Shown here: one piece after another, positions 53,901-64,000 of the stretch
Layout: each line of letters opens with the position of its first letter
How positions within the stretch are numbered: the first letter of the stretch is position 1
Assembly (NCBI GenBank): GCA_016785225.1
Contig: JAFBJZ010000375.1
Coordinates: forward strand, 5,313,501-5,377,500
Reading direction: 5' to 3'
DNA length: 64,000 bases
Source of the DNA: Psettodes erumei
Taxonomy: Eukaryota > Chordata > Actinopteri > Pleuronectiformes > Psettodidae
Notes under the pieces: generated by a model
Databases searched by the model: none
What the model saw: the letters and a program-made list of their open reading frames with translations, nothing else
What the model was told of the DNA's origin: nothing
Translations under genes and position numbers: made by a program

Positions 53901-56900
53901 TATAATTCTTTCAAAAAATATTGCTATCACCTACAGTATAAAAATGTTTACTACATCAGAGACACAGTTCCTTCAAACGCGATGATAAAGTAGGCCCCTT
54001 GGTATTATTAGCAATGAACTTTCCAAGTACTCTACGAGAGGCTTGGCCATGATAAATAAGCCCGCTATCTCAAGCAATGTCAGGGTGAGCATGTTTGCCT
54101 GTCCACCTGAGGCATACTTTTATTCCATCCAAACACACTGAATCATCCACATTGACAGGAAAAACAATCATGGCGTCTCGCTCATATCTGGAAATGCTTC
54201 CCACTTCCAGTGCAACTGCAGAAAAGATGGACTACCAGAGCTGTATGTTTATTGTGCTCATTCTAATACGTGTGCAATGAATGCATTTTACAACAATACT
54301 GTCTTTGTTAAAGCTTTTTAATTCTTTTTTTGTGCAATATGGTGGGTTATTTATATTTAACTGTAGCATTCACAAAAGGTGTCAGTCAGATGGAAAGAGC
54401 AAATATATAACAGATCATTAAGTAAAAAGTTGTGAGAAGAAAAATATAAATCGTTTAAATATCAAAGAGAAGCAGCTTCTGGTAAAACTCCTTGAGATCA
54501 TAATGCTGACAGAATCAGGGGATTGTTATTTCTAGATTTGCCTGACAAAAGACTCACATCTGAATTCTTTCAGCTAAATCAATGAGCTCTGTGTTAGGAA
54601 TTCACACACTCAAAATGAAGCTGTATGAATTATTTCCATGGACCACTGTTGTCAAAGCAGAACTGTTTGTTTCAATAAAATAAATTAAGATGTCAAAGGG
54701 AAGCCTCATCACTTTGGCAATGGCAGAAAGCCGTATGAAGATCACATACTGTATGTTAAGAGAAGAAGCTCATGAGCCTTTCATCCTCCTAACATTAAGC
54801 AGTTACCAATGTGTCACTTTGATGACCACTCATGATAACAAACACAGGATGTAGCTGACAGAAAAAAGAAAAAGCAAAAAAACCAACTGTGTAACTCTAC
54901 AAACAAATCCACTCAGTTGGATTTTAAACACTGTCTACGTACAACATTCAGCCCAAACAAGCCTAAAATTAGACTATTTTATTGGTGTTTGTTCAGATAT
55001 TTGATGCCAAAGTTATTCAAGCGAGGGCACTAAACTGAAAAAAAGTGAATATAAAAAAGTGGGTCTGGGTTTCCTTCCAAGCAAACAGTAATGCTGGCTC
55101 ATTAGAAGTTGTTATGTAATCCAATTAAAGCATATAAACCCAGACCCCATAAAGTTATACAGACAGGGATAAGGAGACGGATGGTGATGTTTGATGGTCA
55201 GCAATAACTCAAGCTTAGAAAACTTATGAAAATTAACTGTCTCATATTCAGCCATCTCTTGATGTGCCCTTACCGTATAGGCTCAGTGTGGTGTTATGCA
55301 TGCAGAGGATGACTGAATTTTAAAAAAAACAACCACACACTGGGAATTACTCATGGGTTCTCTTTCCATGACAATGCATCTTTATTGGCTGCTGAATATT
55401 TGTTTCCCTTGTCTTAATGGTATTTTGGTGATATGTCATGAACTTGTTGTCAGTGTGAGCAGAGAGGCACAAAATGAAATGCTTCAGGAAAAATCAAGCA
55501 ATCTAAAAAGAAAAAAAAGGTCAAACAAACAAGTGTAGTACAATCAGGGTCTTGAGGATGATCAGGATTTGCAATTAAGTACATTACATCTATTCACACC
55601 AGTTGAAAAATATGCAGCGTTCACGTTCACGTTCACATTTAAATTGTTTTCTTGATGTACACCTGCACAGAGCCTCTTCAAAAGCTAGCTTTGCCTCAGT
55701 CATTGTGGTCATGTTTCACTTTCATATCACTATCTGAGAATAAAATGTCAATATTTTTGTATAAGTCCTTATGCTTAGACTTCAGCACAAAAGCTCTGTG
55801 ATTTGAAGCTGTGGGACTCCAAAGACATGTTACCTTTCCAAACTCCAACTCCAAACTGAAGGATGCTTTCCTGATGCCAGCAGATATGTTCTGTTAAAAC
55901 AGAGTCTTGTGCTGGAATGGAATGAGACATTCTGCAAAGACATTTTATTTCATCCATGCCTGCTTATATTTGCAATGGTTGATTTTTTAATGTTGAGTTT
56001 AGCAGTTTCATTTCTTATTCTAAAAACAGCCTACATCTCATTTCATGTGTAGCTGTGCAGTAACTTTTTGTGTTTTGTTGTTAGTGTTGTTGTTCTGGTG
56101 AAGGGCCTCAAGGATGCCTGTGTATTAACATGGAGTCCCCTGTTTCTAACAGCAAACACAATAGGAAATAAAAGTGTTGTGCATTTCTTTTGTAACAGGT
56201 AAAGCTGGGGAAAAAGTGTACAAACTGAACATTCTCCAGGGAACCTCCAAGTATTTCCACTGCTGTCAGTGGGTCAGCCATTAGCTGCAATGAAGCCATC
56301 CTGGAAAAATGGGATGGTTGCCAAGGATGTCTTTCTGGAATAAATAGGTATATTCCCACCTGGAGTCTGTGTTCATTTTGAGATTACTATGATTTTTCTT
56401 TTTGGGACTGGTAAAACTAGGTCAAGTTGCAATGGCGTAATCTGTTGTACTGCAATGCAAACAACAGAATGTGTTAAGAGGAGGCTGGTCAATATATGTG
56501 TATATACACTGCTGTATATACATACATACTTGAGTATAGCTTGAGGCCCACACCAGCAACATTAAAGGAAAACTGCTCTCTCAGCAAAATCTCTAGTTAT
56601 CAGCAGCAGTCAAACTGCAATAATGGAGACAAGATTTTGATGCAAGCAACAACGCTCTGCAGGTCATTACATGCGTTCCACTCTCTGGATCCGGCCAGGA
56701 ATCATTTGAAAAGCTTGTCAGGAGTCAAGAGAAATGTCATGTATCTGATGAAACCGTGGCATTTGTACCTGGAAAAAGTCTGGTGTGGGATTTATCTTAA
56801 AAAAGCAGCTTCTGGCTCAGGACAGGTTCAGGTTAAATATTCTGTTAGCTGTCAGGTCCAGACTTGACTCAATAAAAAGACATTTTTCACAACAGGCACT

Positions 56901-58790
56901 GACTTTGCCACAGTGTTACTCATAATATTAACATTGGCTCTGTTCCATTTAGTAAGCCAAGACGATGTGACAGTGAGCCAGCATGCACAAACCCCGGACT
57001 CTGAAACCAAAGCGACTAAATGGAACTCAGCCATTATTAATTTTATTTGCACTTGTATGGTTTTGACTGGGACATAACAAATTGTCCTCTGGAGAAAAAA
57101 AAAAAACCTGTATGAGGTCTGGTTTTATGTGGTTTGAAGGATGACATCTGTGTAGAGCTTGACCATGACTAGGGAGAAAAATTAAAACTTAAAGAGTACA
57201 TAGAAATAGGAGGCAAAATGCACACAATGCGTTATCACAGCATTTTTCTATGTAGAGAATGAAAGATGAAGAAACCTCTTACAGCAAGACACACCAAAGC
57301 GACTAAGACATCAACCTCACAGAGTATAATGAAATGAAAAAAAACATGGATTCTTCAGATATGTGGAAACTGAGAGTTTCTGAGTATGTTATGTCACTAT
57401 AATATACTGTGGTGCAGGTGAAGCAAAAGAATTACATCTCTTTAAATCATTAGACAAAAAGATGGTGGATGAATGCCATTACACCCTTCACATTATATTA
57501 AAAAATGGGTTTGATTAAAAATGTTTAATAATAAGCACATTTCTGCCAGCTGAAGATGTCAGACCACTGGGTGAGGCTAATGGTACACTCAGCTGTCCCA
57601 TCAGGGTCATCTCTGTTATTAATCTAGATGGGGACAGTGACATCATACCCAGCAGTAAAAACCCCTGCCATCCACTTTTTCCTGATTAGAGCAGTGTTTA
57701 ATTGATTTCCAAAGCAGATCAAAGGCACACAATGGTTTCTCTTAATGTTTTACAGTGAATGCAATGATTATATGTTGCATGTGAACTTCTGATACACACT
57801 ATTGATATTAGCTTCTTACCCCCGATGAGTTATTGATTTCTTCATATGACAGTAATGAAGGTGCAAATAAGGTGCAGTCTTTTGAAGCTAAAGTTCTGAT
57901 GTAAATCAAAACTGTAAACAATAAGTCAAATTTGATTGATAACAAAGTTTGATATAAATAATTACCATTGAAAATTAATGCAGTAGATTGCACATTCAGC
58001 TGTTTTTTTGATGGCATGAAAAGATGTTAATAAATCTAAAAACCCTTACACATTTTATACCTTGAATTAAGTGCAAATTCTGTCACAGAAGCCTAAATCT
58101 GCAAGTGCTGGTAGGGTGGAGATGAAATCCACTCACAACATGTCTTCTTAGTCAAATAAGTTTTTAATTTGAACCACAGCCTGGTAGGCGCCACATTCAA
58201 TAAGCAAAATTGAAATCAGAGTTCACAAAATCGGAGCAATATCCAATTCAAGTGACAGACTCTGTTGCAATAAGCCATGTTCAGCCATCTGTTAAGCTTG
58301 GAAGCCAAACAAAGTCAGTGGCAATGAGCCAAAGCCCTTGGCTGTTACCCAGTACAGTTTAACATCTTTATAACAAGTGATCCAGCCAAGGTGCAACCAG
58401 AAAGCAATCAATTTTTCTTTCATATTGAGCTAAAACAAGCAACTTTTGTTTAACCGTCCAATACCAACAATGGCTTTCGACTGAGCAGACTAATACTGAC
58501 TATTAACAAACCTTTAAATGTATAGGAAAACTATAAGCTTCCAATTTCGTTCTTGTCTCGTACTAGTACCTATATGGAAAAGAACCATCAATCAATTTGA
58601 GAGGAATAGCAGATTCCACTTTTGTTTTGCACTTCACTGGTTAGGATACTCTACTGTTACGTTTGCATCGCACAGTTAATTGAACTACCTGTGTGACCAG
58701 GGGCTCCAGGAGCCTCTCCACAGTCAGGGTGCGGATTTCAAGACTCTTAGGGTCCCATTTCAACAGGATGGGGGAGGTGGCGGTCGTCAT
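8866..58790 (-). CDS. ctnna2: alpha-N-catenin (catenin alpha-2), 5' portion, six coding exons
   Basis: Split gene: join of 58790-58689, 38323-38128, 35538-35372, 34423-34304, 33703-33437 and 9069-8866, all minus strand. The product is residues 1-352 of a vinculin-superfamily protein that binds beta-catenin at cadherin junctions and couples it to F-actin in the cytoplasm, mainly in neurons (family knowledge). The joined segment covers the N domain (beta-catenin binding and homodimerisation, about residues 15-265) and the start of the M domain with its vinculin-binding helices (about 285-352). Stretches such as ETMRIASSEFADDPC, VMRLLAHLKIVEEAL and NATNEQDLANRFKEFGKE match alpha-N-catenin as I remember it, whereas alpha-E has YKLLVQLKVVED and NEQDLGIQYKALKPE there; alpha-T differs more. 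No frameshift or internal stop is present. The gene runs off the left edge, so the rest of the M domain and the actin-binding domain are absent here. Introns are far shorter than in mammals, where the gene exceeds 1 Mb. Confidence 0.96.
12304..12323. repeat. T20 homopolymer
   Basis: Twenty consecutive T on plus (A20 on the transcript strand). It may mark a degenerate retroposon tail, but no recognisable body or target-site duplication was seen beside it. Confidence 0.85.
29933..29970. repeat. (GT)19 microsatellite
   Basis: Thirty-eight bases of GT run directly into a G-rich GGGT/GGAT block (29970-30001). It lies in the 24.4-kb intron, about 3.5 kb into it on the transcript strand. Confidence 0.93.
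29970..30001 (+). other. G-rich tract with G-quadruplex potential
   Basis: Several runs of three or more G separated by T, GGAT or single bases (GGGTGGGTGG, GGGTGGG, GGGGGTGGGGGG) satisfy the usual four-run quadruplex pattern on the plus strand, which is the template strand for ctnna2. Its function is unknown. Confidence 0.6.
32951..32992. repeat. (TG)21 microsatellite
   Basis: Forty-two uninterrupted bases of TG on plus (CA in the transcript), starting about 445 nt past the donor of exon 33437-33703. Confidence 0.95.
33437..33703 (-). CDS. ctnna2: ctnna2 fifth coding exon (residues 196-284)
   Basis: The acceptor CACCTTCGCAG|GAA at 33704 opens an 89-codon exon starting ELKDPQCRDEMAAARG and ending AAALNEFD, followed by the strong donor GAT|GTAAGT at 33436. 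It encodes the second four-helix bundle of the N domain and the linker to the M domain. Motifs LYTASQAFLRHPDVAATRAN and FKQVQEAIGGISSAAQATSP fit alpha-N. It is the same length as the mammalian exon product I remember, with conservative changes in the linker (PTDEKHGHAG). It is 267 nt, phase 0 at both ends. Confidence 0.97.
33704..34303 (-). other. 600-bp ctnna2 intron
   Basis: Bounded by donor CAG|GTAACT and acceptor CACCTTCGCAG. AT-rich, with nothing else seen. Confidence 0.9.
34304..34423 (-). CDS. ctnna2: ctnna2 fourth coding exon (residues 156-195), in-frame skippable
   Basis: Forty codons beginning VEEALEGVKNATNEQ and ending NYVAARRQQ, clearly alpha-N type; the NEQDLANRF part separates it from alpha-E. 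It joins the first to the second helical bundle of the N domain. The donor is CAG|GTAACT. The acceptor is unusual: the bases before GTGACAG|GTG are a TG-rich run rather than a pyrimidine tract (see the regulatory entry). At 120 nt with phase 0 on both sides, skipping would delete 40 residues without a frameshift. Confidence 0.96.
34424..34456 (-). promoter_or_regulatory. UG-rich 3' splice site before the 120-nt exon
   Basis: On the transcript strand the last 33 intron bases contain a TG run with a single C interruption (34441-34456, 18 to 33 nt upstream of the exon), then TTGCATGCGCGTGACAG. There is almost no uninterrupted pyrimidine tract. UG repeats near an acceptor are known binding sites for TDP-43 and CELF proteins (as at CFTR exon 9), so this acceptor may be weak or regulated. 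The role here is inference. Confidence 0.45.
34424..35371 (-). other. 948-bp ctnna2 intron
   Basis: Bounded by donor ATT|GTAAGT and the UG-rich acceptor described separately. No other feature seen. Confidence 0.9.
35372..35538 (-). CDS. ctnna2: ctnna2 third coding exon (codon 100 to residue 155)
   Basis: The acceptor TGTCTGGCAG|GAG at 35539 supplies GA to complete Gly100 and then encodes 55 residues starting ETMRIASSEF and ending LLAHLKI. The core SVKRGTMVRAARALLSAV and TRLLILADMADV is the highly conserved helical part of the N domain that forms the dimer and beta-catenin interface in the family. MRIASSEF and VMRLL are alpha-N type. The donor ATT|GTAAGT is strong. The length is 167 nt, phase 1 in and phase 0 out. 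An ORF on the opposite strand over this exon is only a shadow. Confidence 0.97.
35539..38127 (-). other. 2589-bp ctnna2 intron
   Basis: Bounded by the weak donor AAG|GTGGGC and acceptor TGTCTGGCAG. Mostly AT-rich, with one compositionally different GC-rich block at about 37080-37260 (see findings). Confidence 0.88.
38128..38323 (-). CDS. ctnna2: ctnna2 second coding exon (residues 35-99 plus first base of codon 100)
   Basis: The acceptor TTGTACAG|GTG at 38324 opens the exon, which encodes 65 codons beginning VTTLVNTSNKGP and ending EDVRKQ, plus one G of a split Gly codon. It contains the lysine-rich SSKKKGRSKKAH stretch (about residues 47-58) followed by the amphipathic helix with FLEKGEQIAKDSQDLKEEL, part of the beta-catenin-binding and dimerisation N domain. 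The donor is AAG|GTGGGC, weak because positions +3 to +5 are all G. The length is 196 nt, phase 0 in and phase 1 out. Read-through into the intron would stop after about 25 residues. Confidence 0.96.
40496..40524. repeat. 15-bp direct tandem duplication
   Basis: AAGAGTAGTAAGATC is followed immediately by AAGAGTAGTAAGAG, two near-exact copies in an otherwise unique region. Probably replication slippage. Confidence 0.8.
44928..44945. repeat. (TA)n microsatellite
   Basis: About nine TA units in AT-rich intronic sequence. Similar shorter runs occur at 11675-11690, 22235-22251 and 62866-62880. Confidence 0.85.
53323..53376 (-). other. candidate alternative first exon or poison exon of ctnna2
   Basis: On the transcript strand a good acceptor-like run, TTCCTTCTTCAG, ends at 53377. 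It is followed 54 nt later by a near-perfect donor ATG|GTAAGTACT at 53322. Within the 54 nt lies AACATGG (strong Kozak context, ATG at 53337-53335) opening the codons M-D-P-L-M in phase 0, the phase needed to join the second coding exon (VTTLVN). Used as a first exon it would swap the 34-residue N-terminus for MDPLM. Used as an internal exon after the first coding exon it would read nine codons and hit TGA, giving a truncated, NMD-type transcript. It is about 5.3 kb downstream of the first coding exon. No known isoform is recalled; inference from splice signals only. Confidence 0.3.
58689..58790 (-). CDS. ctnna2: ctnna2 first coding exon (residues 1-34, start codon)
   Basis: ATG lies at 58790-58788 in the context AGACCATGA. 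The exon encodes 34 residues beginning MTTATSPILLKWDPK and ending EPLVTQ, then the donor CAG|GTAGTT at 58688. Mammalian alpha-N begins MTSATSPIILKWDPK by memory, so Thr3 and Leu9 are fish-like substitutions. The segment leads into the first helix of the N domain. Upstream of the ATG a pyrimidine-rich stretch ends in CCCAACAG at 58796, so the exon probably starts at 58795 with five 5'-UTR bases and is preceded by an intron. The 5'-UTR exon itself is not identified. It ends in phase 0. Confidence 0.95.
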
Positions 58791-58795
58791 GGTCT

Positions 58796-61700
58796 CTGTT
58801 GGGAAACAAAAGCAGATCAATGGTTATTACACTCTTTAGCTGTGAAGATGATTGGGCTCATTAAAAGTCAAGTCAACATATTTTGAATGATTCATGAAGA
58901 ATATCAGTATTTTGGGAAGACAGGTTCTCTCTATCTTCTAAAATTGCTACAGGTACCTCTTTCACAAGGAGTTGTTCAATGACTGAGTCTAACTTGTCAT
59001 GAATACTAATCTAAAACTAATCAGAAAAGAATTAATGGAGACCACATTTCACCATCAGTTTGGCATCAGTAGTCAATCTGTGATGATATCTCAGCAATTC
59101 CACGAAATACGACAAAGTCTTATCTGGACCAAAACCAGGTTTCACAGATGTCTGGTAATTGTTGATAGCAAATACCAGCTCCTCACATCAAATAAAACAA
59201 AGGACAGTCAATAACTCCCACAAACCATAAATGAATGGCTGGCTGCTCCCTGAAACATCTCTGTAATTAACTTTCCTAATTAACTCTACCATTACTATAT
59301 ATCTTTCCAAAGATGGGACTTATCTAGCAAGGCTACAGTAATTTCAGGGAGACCTGTGTAGTTTTTCTTAATTTGAGTAGCTCATAGCCATTCTGGGGAT
59401 TTTTGTCTAAGCTTTGTCCTTGTTGCTTCTGACAGCCTGTGCACCATTCTGATTACTTAAACTAACTAAAATTAAGGTACAAACATGGCATTATTCTGTA
59501 GCCCTGCACTACAAGAGAGCATACAAAATAAGGAGAAAGGTGGAAGGTAAAATTAAAATTAAGTTCAACTCATTTAGCTAACTTTGAGTATCTTCCCAAG
59601 AGCCCCATCTCTGTAATTTAGAAAAGCAGTCACAGACAAGTTACAAGGGAAAACATGTAGTTCTGAACACTGCAGTATGGTTGGTTTAGTACGTGGTGCA
59701 GTCCTGTAGACAATCTACTCTTTAACTTGGAATATTTTGTTTCATTGGAGTTTTCAAAACCCTTAACTCAGTGGGGTTACATTAGGTGAATGTGAGAACT
59801 GAACAGCTGGCACGGGGTAGCTGGCTGTTGTTACTGAGAGGATGTGTTCCTACAGTAAGCAATTTCAGAATGGGCCAGCTGGGACTGGCCCAGTCTACTG
59901 CCAATGTCAATGAGGCAGAAGGGAATAAAGAATGTGAATAAGAATGACAGATCTGGGCCAGAGGCCCCTAATACTATACACAGTGGGTTAAGATGGATGA
60001 ACAGTGGGAAATCGAGCAACCTTGCACTATTGATGTAACCACAACCCAGGCAATATAGTTTTAGCAATCAAACATGGACCTCTATGTTTAAAAATTTGTA
60101 GGCCTTCACTCATGCTGGTGTCATTTCATTTATGTCCCCTGCAGGGAACTCTGGGCAGGGACAATAAATTCTTCTGCGTGTGTCTGTTCATCAATCTAGT
60201 TTGACAAAACCTGAGGGAGTGAATGAATTTTCAAAATTGGTGAAAAGACAAGTTTCCTGTTTTGTCTGATAAATGCACACTGTGAACCATCGCATGTGTA
60301 CATTATGTTGAGTTTCGCAGAAAAAGGGAAAACTTATTGGAATTCATTGGTTTTTGACAGCAGGCTGTATCATTTAGCTCAGAGACACAACCAAAGTAGT
60401 GAGTCTTTCTCTGTAATCACAGTCTCGTTGATGTCAGCTTCAGAGAGACTGCATTAGCAGCACATAGGCAGTAGGTGTAGTCCACTGTCTTTGTGATGGG
60501 ATTACACCAGCTGCAACACATCACAACATGCTGAAGTTCCAACCCATGGGTTCTTGGTATTCTTGGGTTGGAGCATACCAATCTTTGAACTCGGCCTTCA
60601 TTTTGATCTCAACTACACACCTGTAAAGCTTTGTGACTATATCTTGCTCAGCTGGGATACTATCAGGGGGACAGTGTACTGTACTGATACAGCAGATGTT
60701 TGGAGGACAACATTTTGCCATGAGACATTTACACAGAGACTGAGAAGGTGAAAACAATACCAGTCACACTCATGGCTGGTAAACATCCCTATGACAGCCT
60801 CTCCTTTTGAAGATTAATTTGGCAGCCTTCCTTTATGACATTAAGGGTTTCCTGACAGAGCGTGCGTACGTGGGTGTAAAATACGCAGGAGTGATGCAGG
60901 TGCTTCAGGCAGAGAAACAAGCTGCCGATGAGAAAACAGCAGCACTGTGAAAAATACTACAATGCCGAGTTTACTGTTGTATGACAGCATAACTTATTAA
61001 ACACCAAGATGGAAACTATTCTTGACACAATATGTAACCAAAATAACAATATAGAACTCCTTTTCAAGGTATAGGTATGAATTAATAAGTCAGTAAGCAT
61101 ATTAGTTTTAATTAAATAAAACAGGACATAGTTGAAACATACTGGTAACCTCCTACTCTAGTCTACTCTTTAGTCGACACTATGCTTGGCAACTGAATAT
61201 ATATACAGTGGAACAGCAGTTTGTATTTTAACCAAATAATGCTTCTTGTCAATGATTAGCAATTTAATATCATTTTAAGCATTAAATAACTGTTGAATTG
61301 TTGAAGTTAATAAAAAATGTTTCCTTGTTCTAGCATCTCAAATTTGAAGCCTTGCTGTGTTTCTCACTTTTATTTCATTTCAAAATAAAAATCTGCTGGT
61401 TGCATCAATACAAATCATTTTATGACATCACCAAGAACTTTTGAAAATGTAAAATGAGCTTTTTTCATTATTTGCTGACTTTTCATTGACAAAGCAGTTA
61501 ATTATCAGCAGATTATCTGATGACGAAAATAATCCTTATTTGCAGCTCAGGTAAAACTCATGCTGGTAAAAATTCTCTATAATGATGATTGAGCATATCT
61601 GTTAAGAGTCTTAATGTAATCTATGGAGGAAAGTGAAGGTAGTGTGACTGTCTCATTCAAACATACAGAAAATGCTGTCATCATTTCACCAGAGGCCCAA

Positions 61701-64000
61701 ATGAAAGCCTGCAGACTGCAAGCCCAGCATGCAAATCACAAGGCACAATACTATTATATCACTGCCAGTGAACGCAAATGTTGTGGTGATTCATGTGATG
61801 CAGTTTATTGTCGGTGGAGATCTCTGTAACTCTCACGACCATGTCAGCACATGCTCTTCACGCCTGCATCTTTTATTCTCGGCCAAACAACAACAAGTGC
61901 ATTGTGATACATACAGTCCAGCGCAAAATCAGAATCTTCACAAAACCAGCAAATGACGGTGCAGATGACGAGCAGGACAGAAAACTAAAATTTCGGGGGC
62001 ATGGGTTTTGACATGAGGGAATCTCTCACGGTGGTGGTACAAAAACAGCTGCGAGAGCAGAGTCTGTCAATGAGGCTGTCATCTGTAATGTCATTGTTCA
62101 GCACATTCAGCTGCACCATTTAAAAGCAAATGTGATGACACCGAATGCTTTCTGGGGATACATTTAACCCTCTCTGCCATGGGCCATTGGTGCAATGTCC
62201 CCACCTCCAACAGATGAAGTTAATTTATTAGTGTACATACATGTATCACACACTTATCACAATATACTTTGAATGGTCATAGGTCTCAGATATTAGTCTA
62301 AGCATTTCCTATGGATTACAGATGTACCAACATAACTCTATACTTGCTTGGCCACAAGTGCACAGATCCCTAATCTGTGCACACATCTCAATCACATTAG
62401 CACTGTCCAGACAACTTAATTAAACCAGAATGTGATTTGTGACCTAGTTAGCAATTTACTGCAGTCAGATACGAGTTAAACAACAGCAGGGTGTTCAGTT
62501 TCTTTGTCCATTAGTGATGATGGCTCCATATTGGCTCCGTATTCCTTGATGGGAAATCTGTCCTTTATTCAGCCTCCAAGGTATTCCCCCACTGCAGAGC
62601 TCTTAGCTGATGGGGGGAATGAAATCTCTCCCTCTCAGATCTGTTCTGCTGCAACAAACATGTTTTTGATGAGAAGAATGAGTCACATTTCCGGTGTTGC
62701 TAATTTGTGAGATGACGTGCAATCTGCTGTGCACTGACTGTGTGAGCGTGTCTGCCACTGATGCAGGACGAGAGCCGAACAGAAAATCAGGGATTGTACT
62801 CTAAAGACTAAATGCACATACATCAGCAGCTACACCAGTAATTTGTTTCTATACAGTAATGTAACTATATATATATATATTGTTATTGTTGTGAGTGCTT
62901 CCTTTTTTGTATGTGTACAGTTGAGACAAGCATTGTTTACAGTCATGCTGCTGCCTACTTTTCTGAATAAATCTCGGGACTGTTTCCTTCTGCCCCAGGA
63001 CAGGGGCACAGGGGAAGGAGGGCGACGTTACAGAAGCTTCAGAATGACACAAAGCACAGGCAGGAAAAATAGGCCATCTGCTACAGTTTACGCTACAAGC
63101 ATTCACATAAACACTCTACTCCTCTAGGCAAAATATTGAAATATAGACCAAAATTTATGCATTTTTTAAAGAGAGGGGAAAGAATACTTGTACTCATAGC
63201 ATAATGTACTGTTATGGATTTTGACATTTTTCACCATACCACCATTTCATACTTTCTCATTTTCCATGGAGACCTCTGAACTTTAATTTCAAAGTTTGAT
63301 ACTGACCGTAAGATCAGACTCAACACCAGTATCCGCCGAGGTGAGTTTGATATCTGCAGCGGTGCACAGTGCTTCCAGTAAATTAAACCTCGCGGTCAGA
63401 GTTTAACAATAGCTCTTCCTGGCTGGTTGCACTCATGGCTTCTGTACAGTACATTGCCAAACTAACTGCACATTGTTTGCAGTTACTCCATTACTTTAAA
63501 GCAGTGGGGACTTAAATTATAGTGAATGAGTTACTTTGACAAAGTATACCGTTGCATCATACTGAGAGCTGTTTGTAAGATTCTGCCAAACCATGAAACA
63601 CCTCTGACTCAACTGTAACACAACACCATTGTCGTCTACAGCCCCAGCAGACACTGCAGAGTTTCATAACCAACATACAGAAAACCAGAATCTAAATGAA
63701 CATTTCATGGTTGAAGATGTTGCTTGTTTCAGCAAGCAGTGTGGGAAAACAGCATTCTCACTGCTCAGTTCATCACTAGCCTGCAGATACCGCGCCTGCT
63801 GAGTTTGTCGAGGAACGCTTGCCAAATCGTAGCTTTATTGCTAATCAGGCTTCCTGCTTTGTGTGCTTTCATGACTTCAGTCGTCTCAGTTCATTAATCA
63901 TTTCTGCCTACGCTACAATATAAAATGCCCAAGTGTTCCTCATGTGCTTCCCCGTGTACTGTGAAAAGAATAAATGATGAAGAAGATAAGTGGATCAATG
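58796..64000 (-). other. 5' intronic/upstream sequence of ctnna2
   Basis: A CCCAACAG acceptor just upstream of the first coding exon implies a 5'-UTR exon further right. No CpG-rich promoter, TATA-linked start or clear 5'-UTR exon could be picked out up to 64000. One short AT repeat lies at 62866-62880. Confidence 0.6.

Larger units (their letters stand above)
38324..58688 (-). other. 20.4-kb ctnna2 intron between residues 34 and 35
   Basis: Contains the candidate alternative exon at 53323-53376, a 15-bp direct duplication at 40496-40524 (unit AAGAGTAGTAAGATC), a TA repeat at about 44928-44945, a T-run at about 47794-47809 and a triple GTTCAC-type repeat near 55620-55636. ORFs at 44230-44634 and 46538-46927 (plus) look like chance. 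Otherwise nothing recognised. Confidence 0.75.

Noticed and set aside
1..64000. CRISPR arrays, operons, phage or plasmid features
   Set aside because: No regularly spaced direct repeats or compact ORF clusters; the window is vertebrate intronic DNA with a spliced gene.

Overview
This is a stretch of vertebrate nuclear DNA, most likely from a ray-finned (teleost) fish. The evidence is long AT-rich introns with strict GT-AG splice sites, low gene density, many CA/TG microsatellites, a typical fish LINE tail and a tRNA-derived SINE head. There is no sign of bacterial, viral or plasmid organisation: no operons, no long uninterrupted ORFs and no CRISPR array. The organism call is inference; I cannot name the species. 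The window holds one recognisable gene, the 5' part of ctnna2 (alpha-N-catenin, the neuronal adherens-junction protein linking cadherin/beta-catenin to actin). It is read on the minus strand, from high to low coordinates. 

Six coding exons can be placed to the base: 58689-58790 (start codon), 38128-38323, 35372-35538, 34304-34423, 33437-33703 and 8866-9069. Joined in order they give a continuous 352-residue N-terminal segment with all phases compatible. The full family protein is roughly 850-950 residues, so the M-domain remainder and the actin-binding domain lie to the left of position 1. The 5' UTR exon(s) and main promoter were not found and probably lie to the right of 64000. The ctnna2 rather than ctnna1/3 call rests on several diagnostic stretches (see the gene entry). 

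Layout: 1-8865 is the start of the intron after the sixth exon and carries a transposon pile-up at about 1.07-1.76 kb (possible hAT end, tRNA-SINE head, LINE 3' end, perfect 30-bp hairpin) and a (CA)24 tract just inside the intron. 9070-33436 is a 24.4-kb intron with microsatellites and a G-rich block but no recognised gene. 33.4-38.3 kb is the exon-dense core, with introns of 600, 948 and 2589 bp. 38324-58688 is a 20.4-kb intron containing a candidate alternative first exon (53323-53376). 58796-64000 is 5' intronic or upstream sequence. 

I do not see a new multi-gene system. The most interesting signals concern how ctnna2 may be spliced: the candidate alternative first or poison exon at 53.3 kb, a UG-repeat-dominated 3' splice site before the 120-nt exon, and a CA repeat close to the donor of the 204-nt exon. 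Most other open reading frames are short, overlap on both strands and match no family I recognise.
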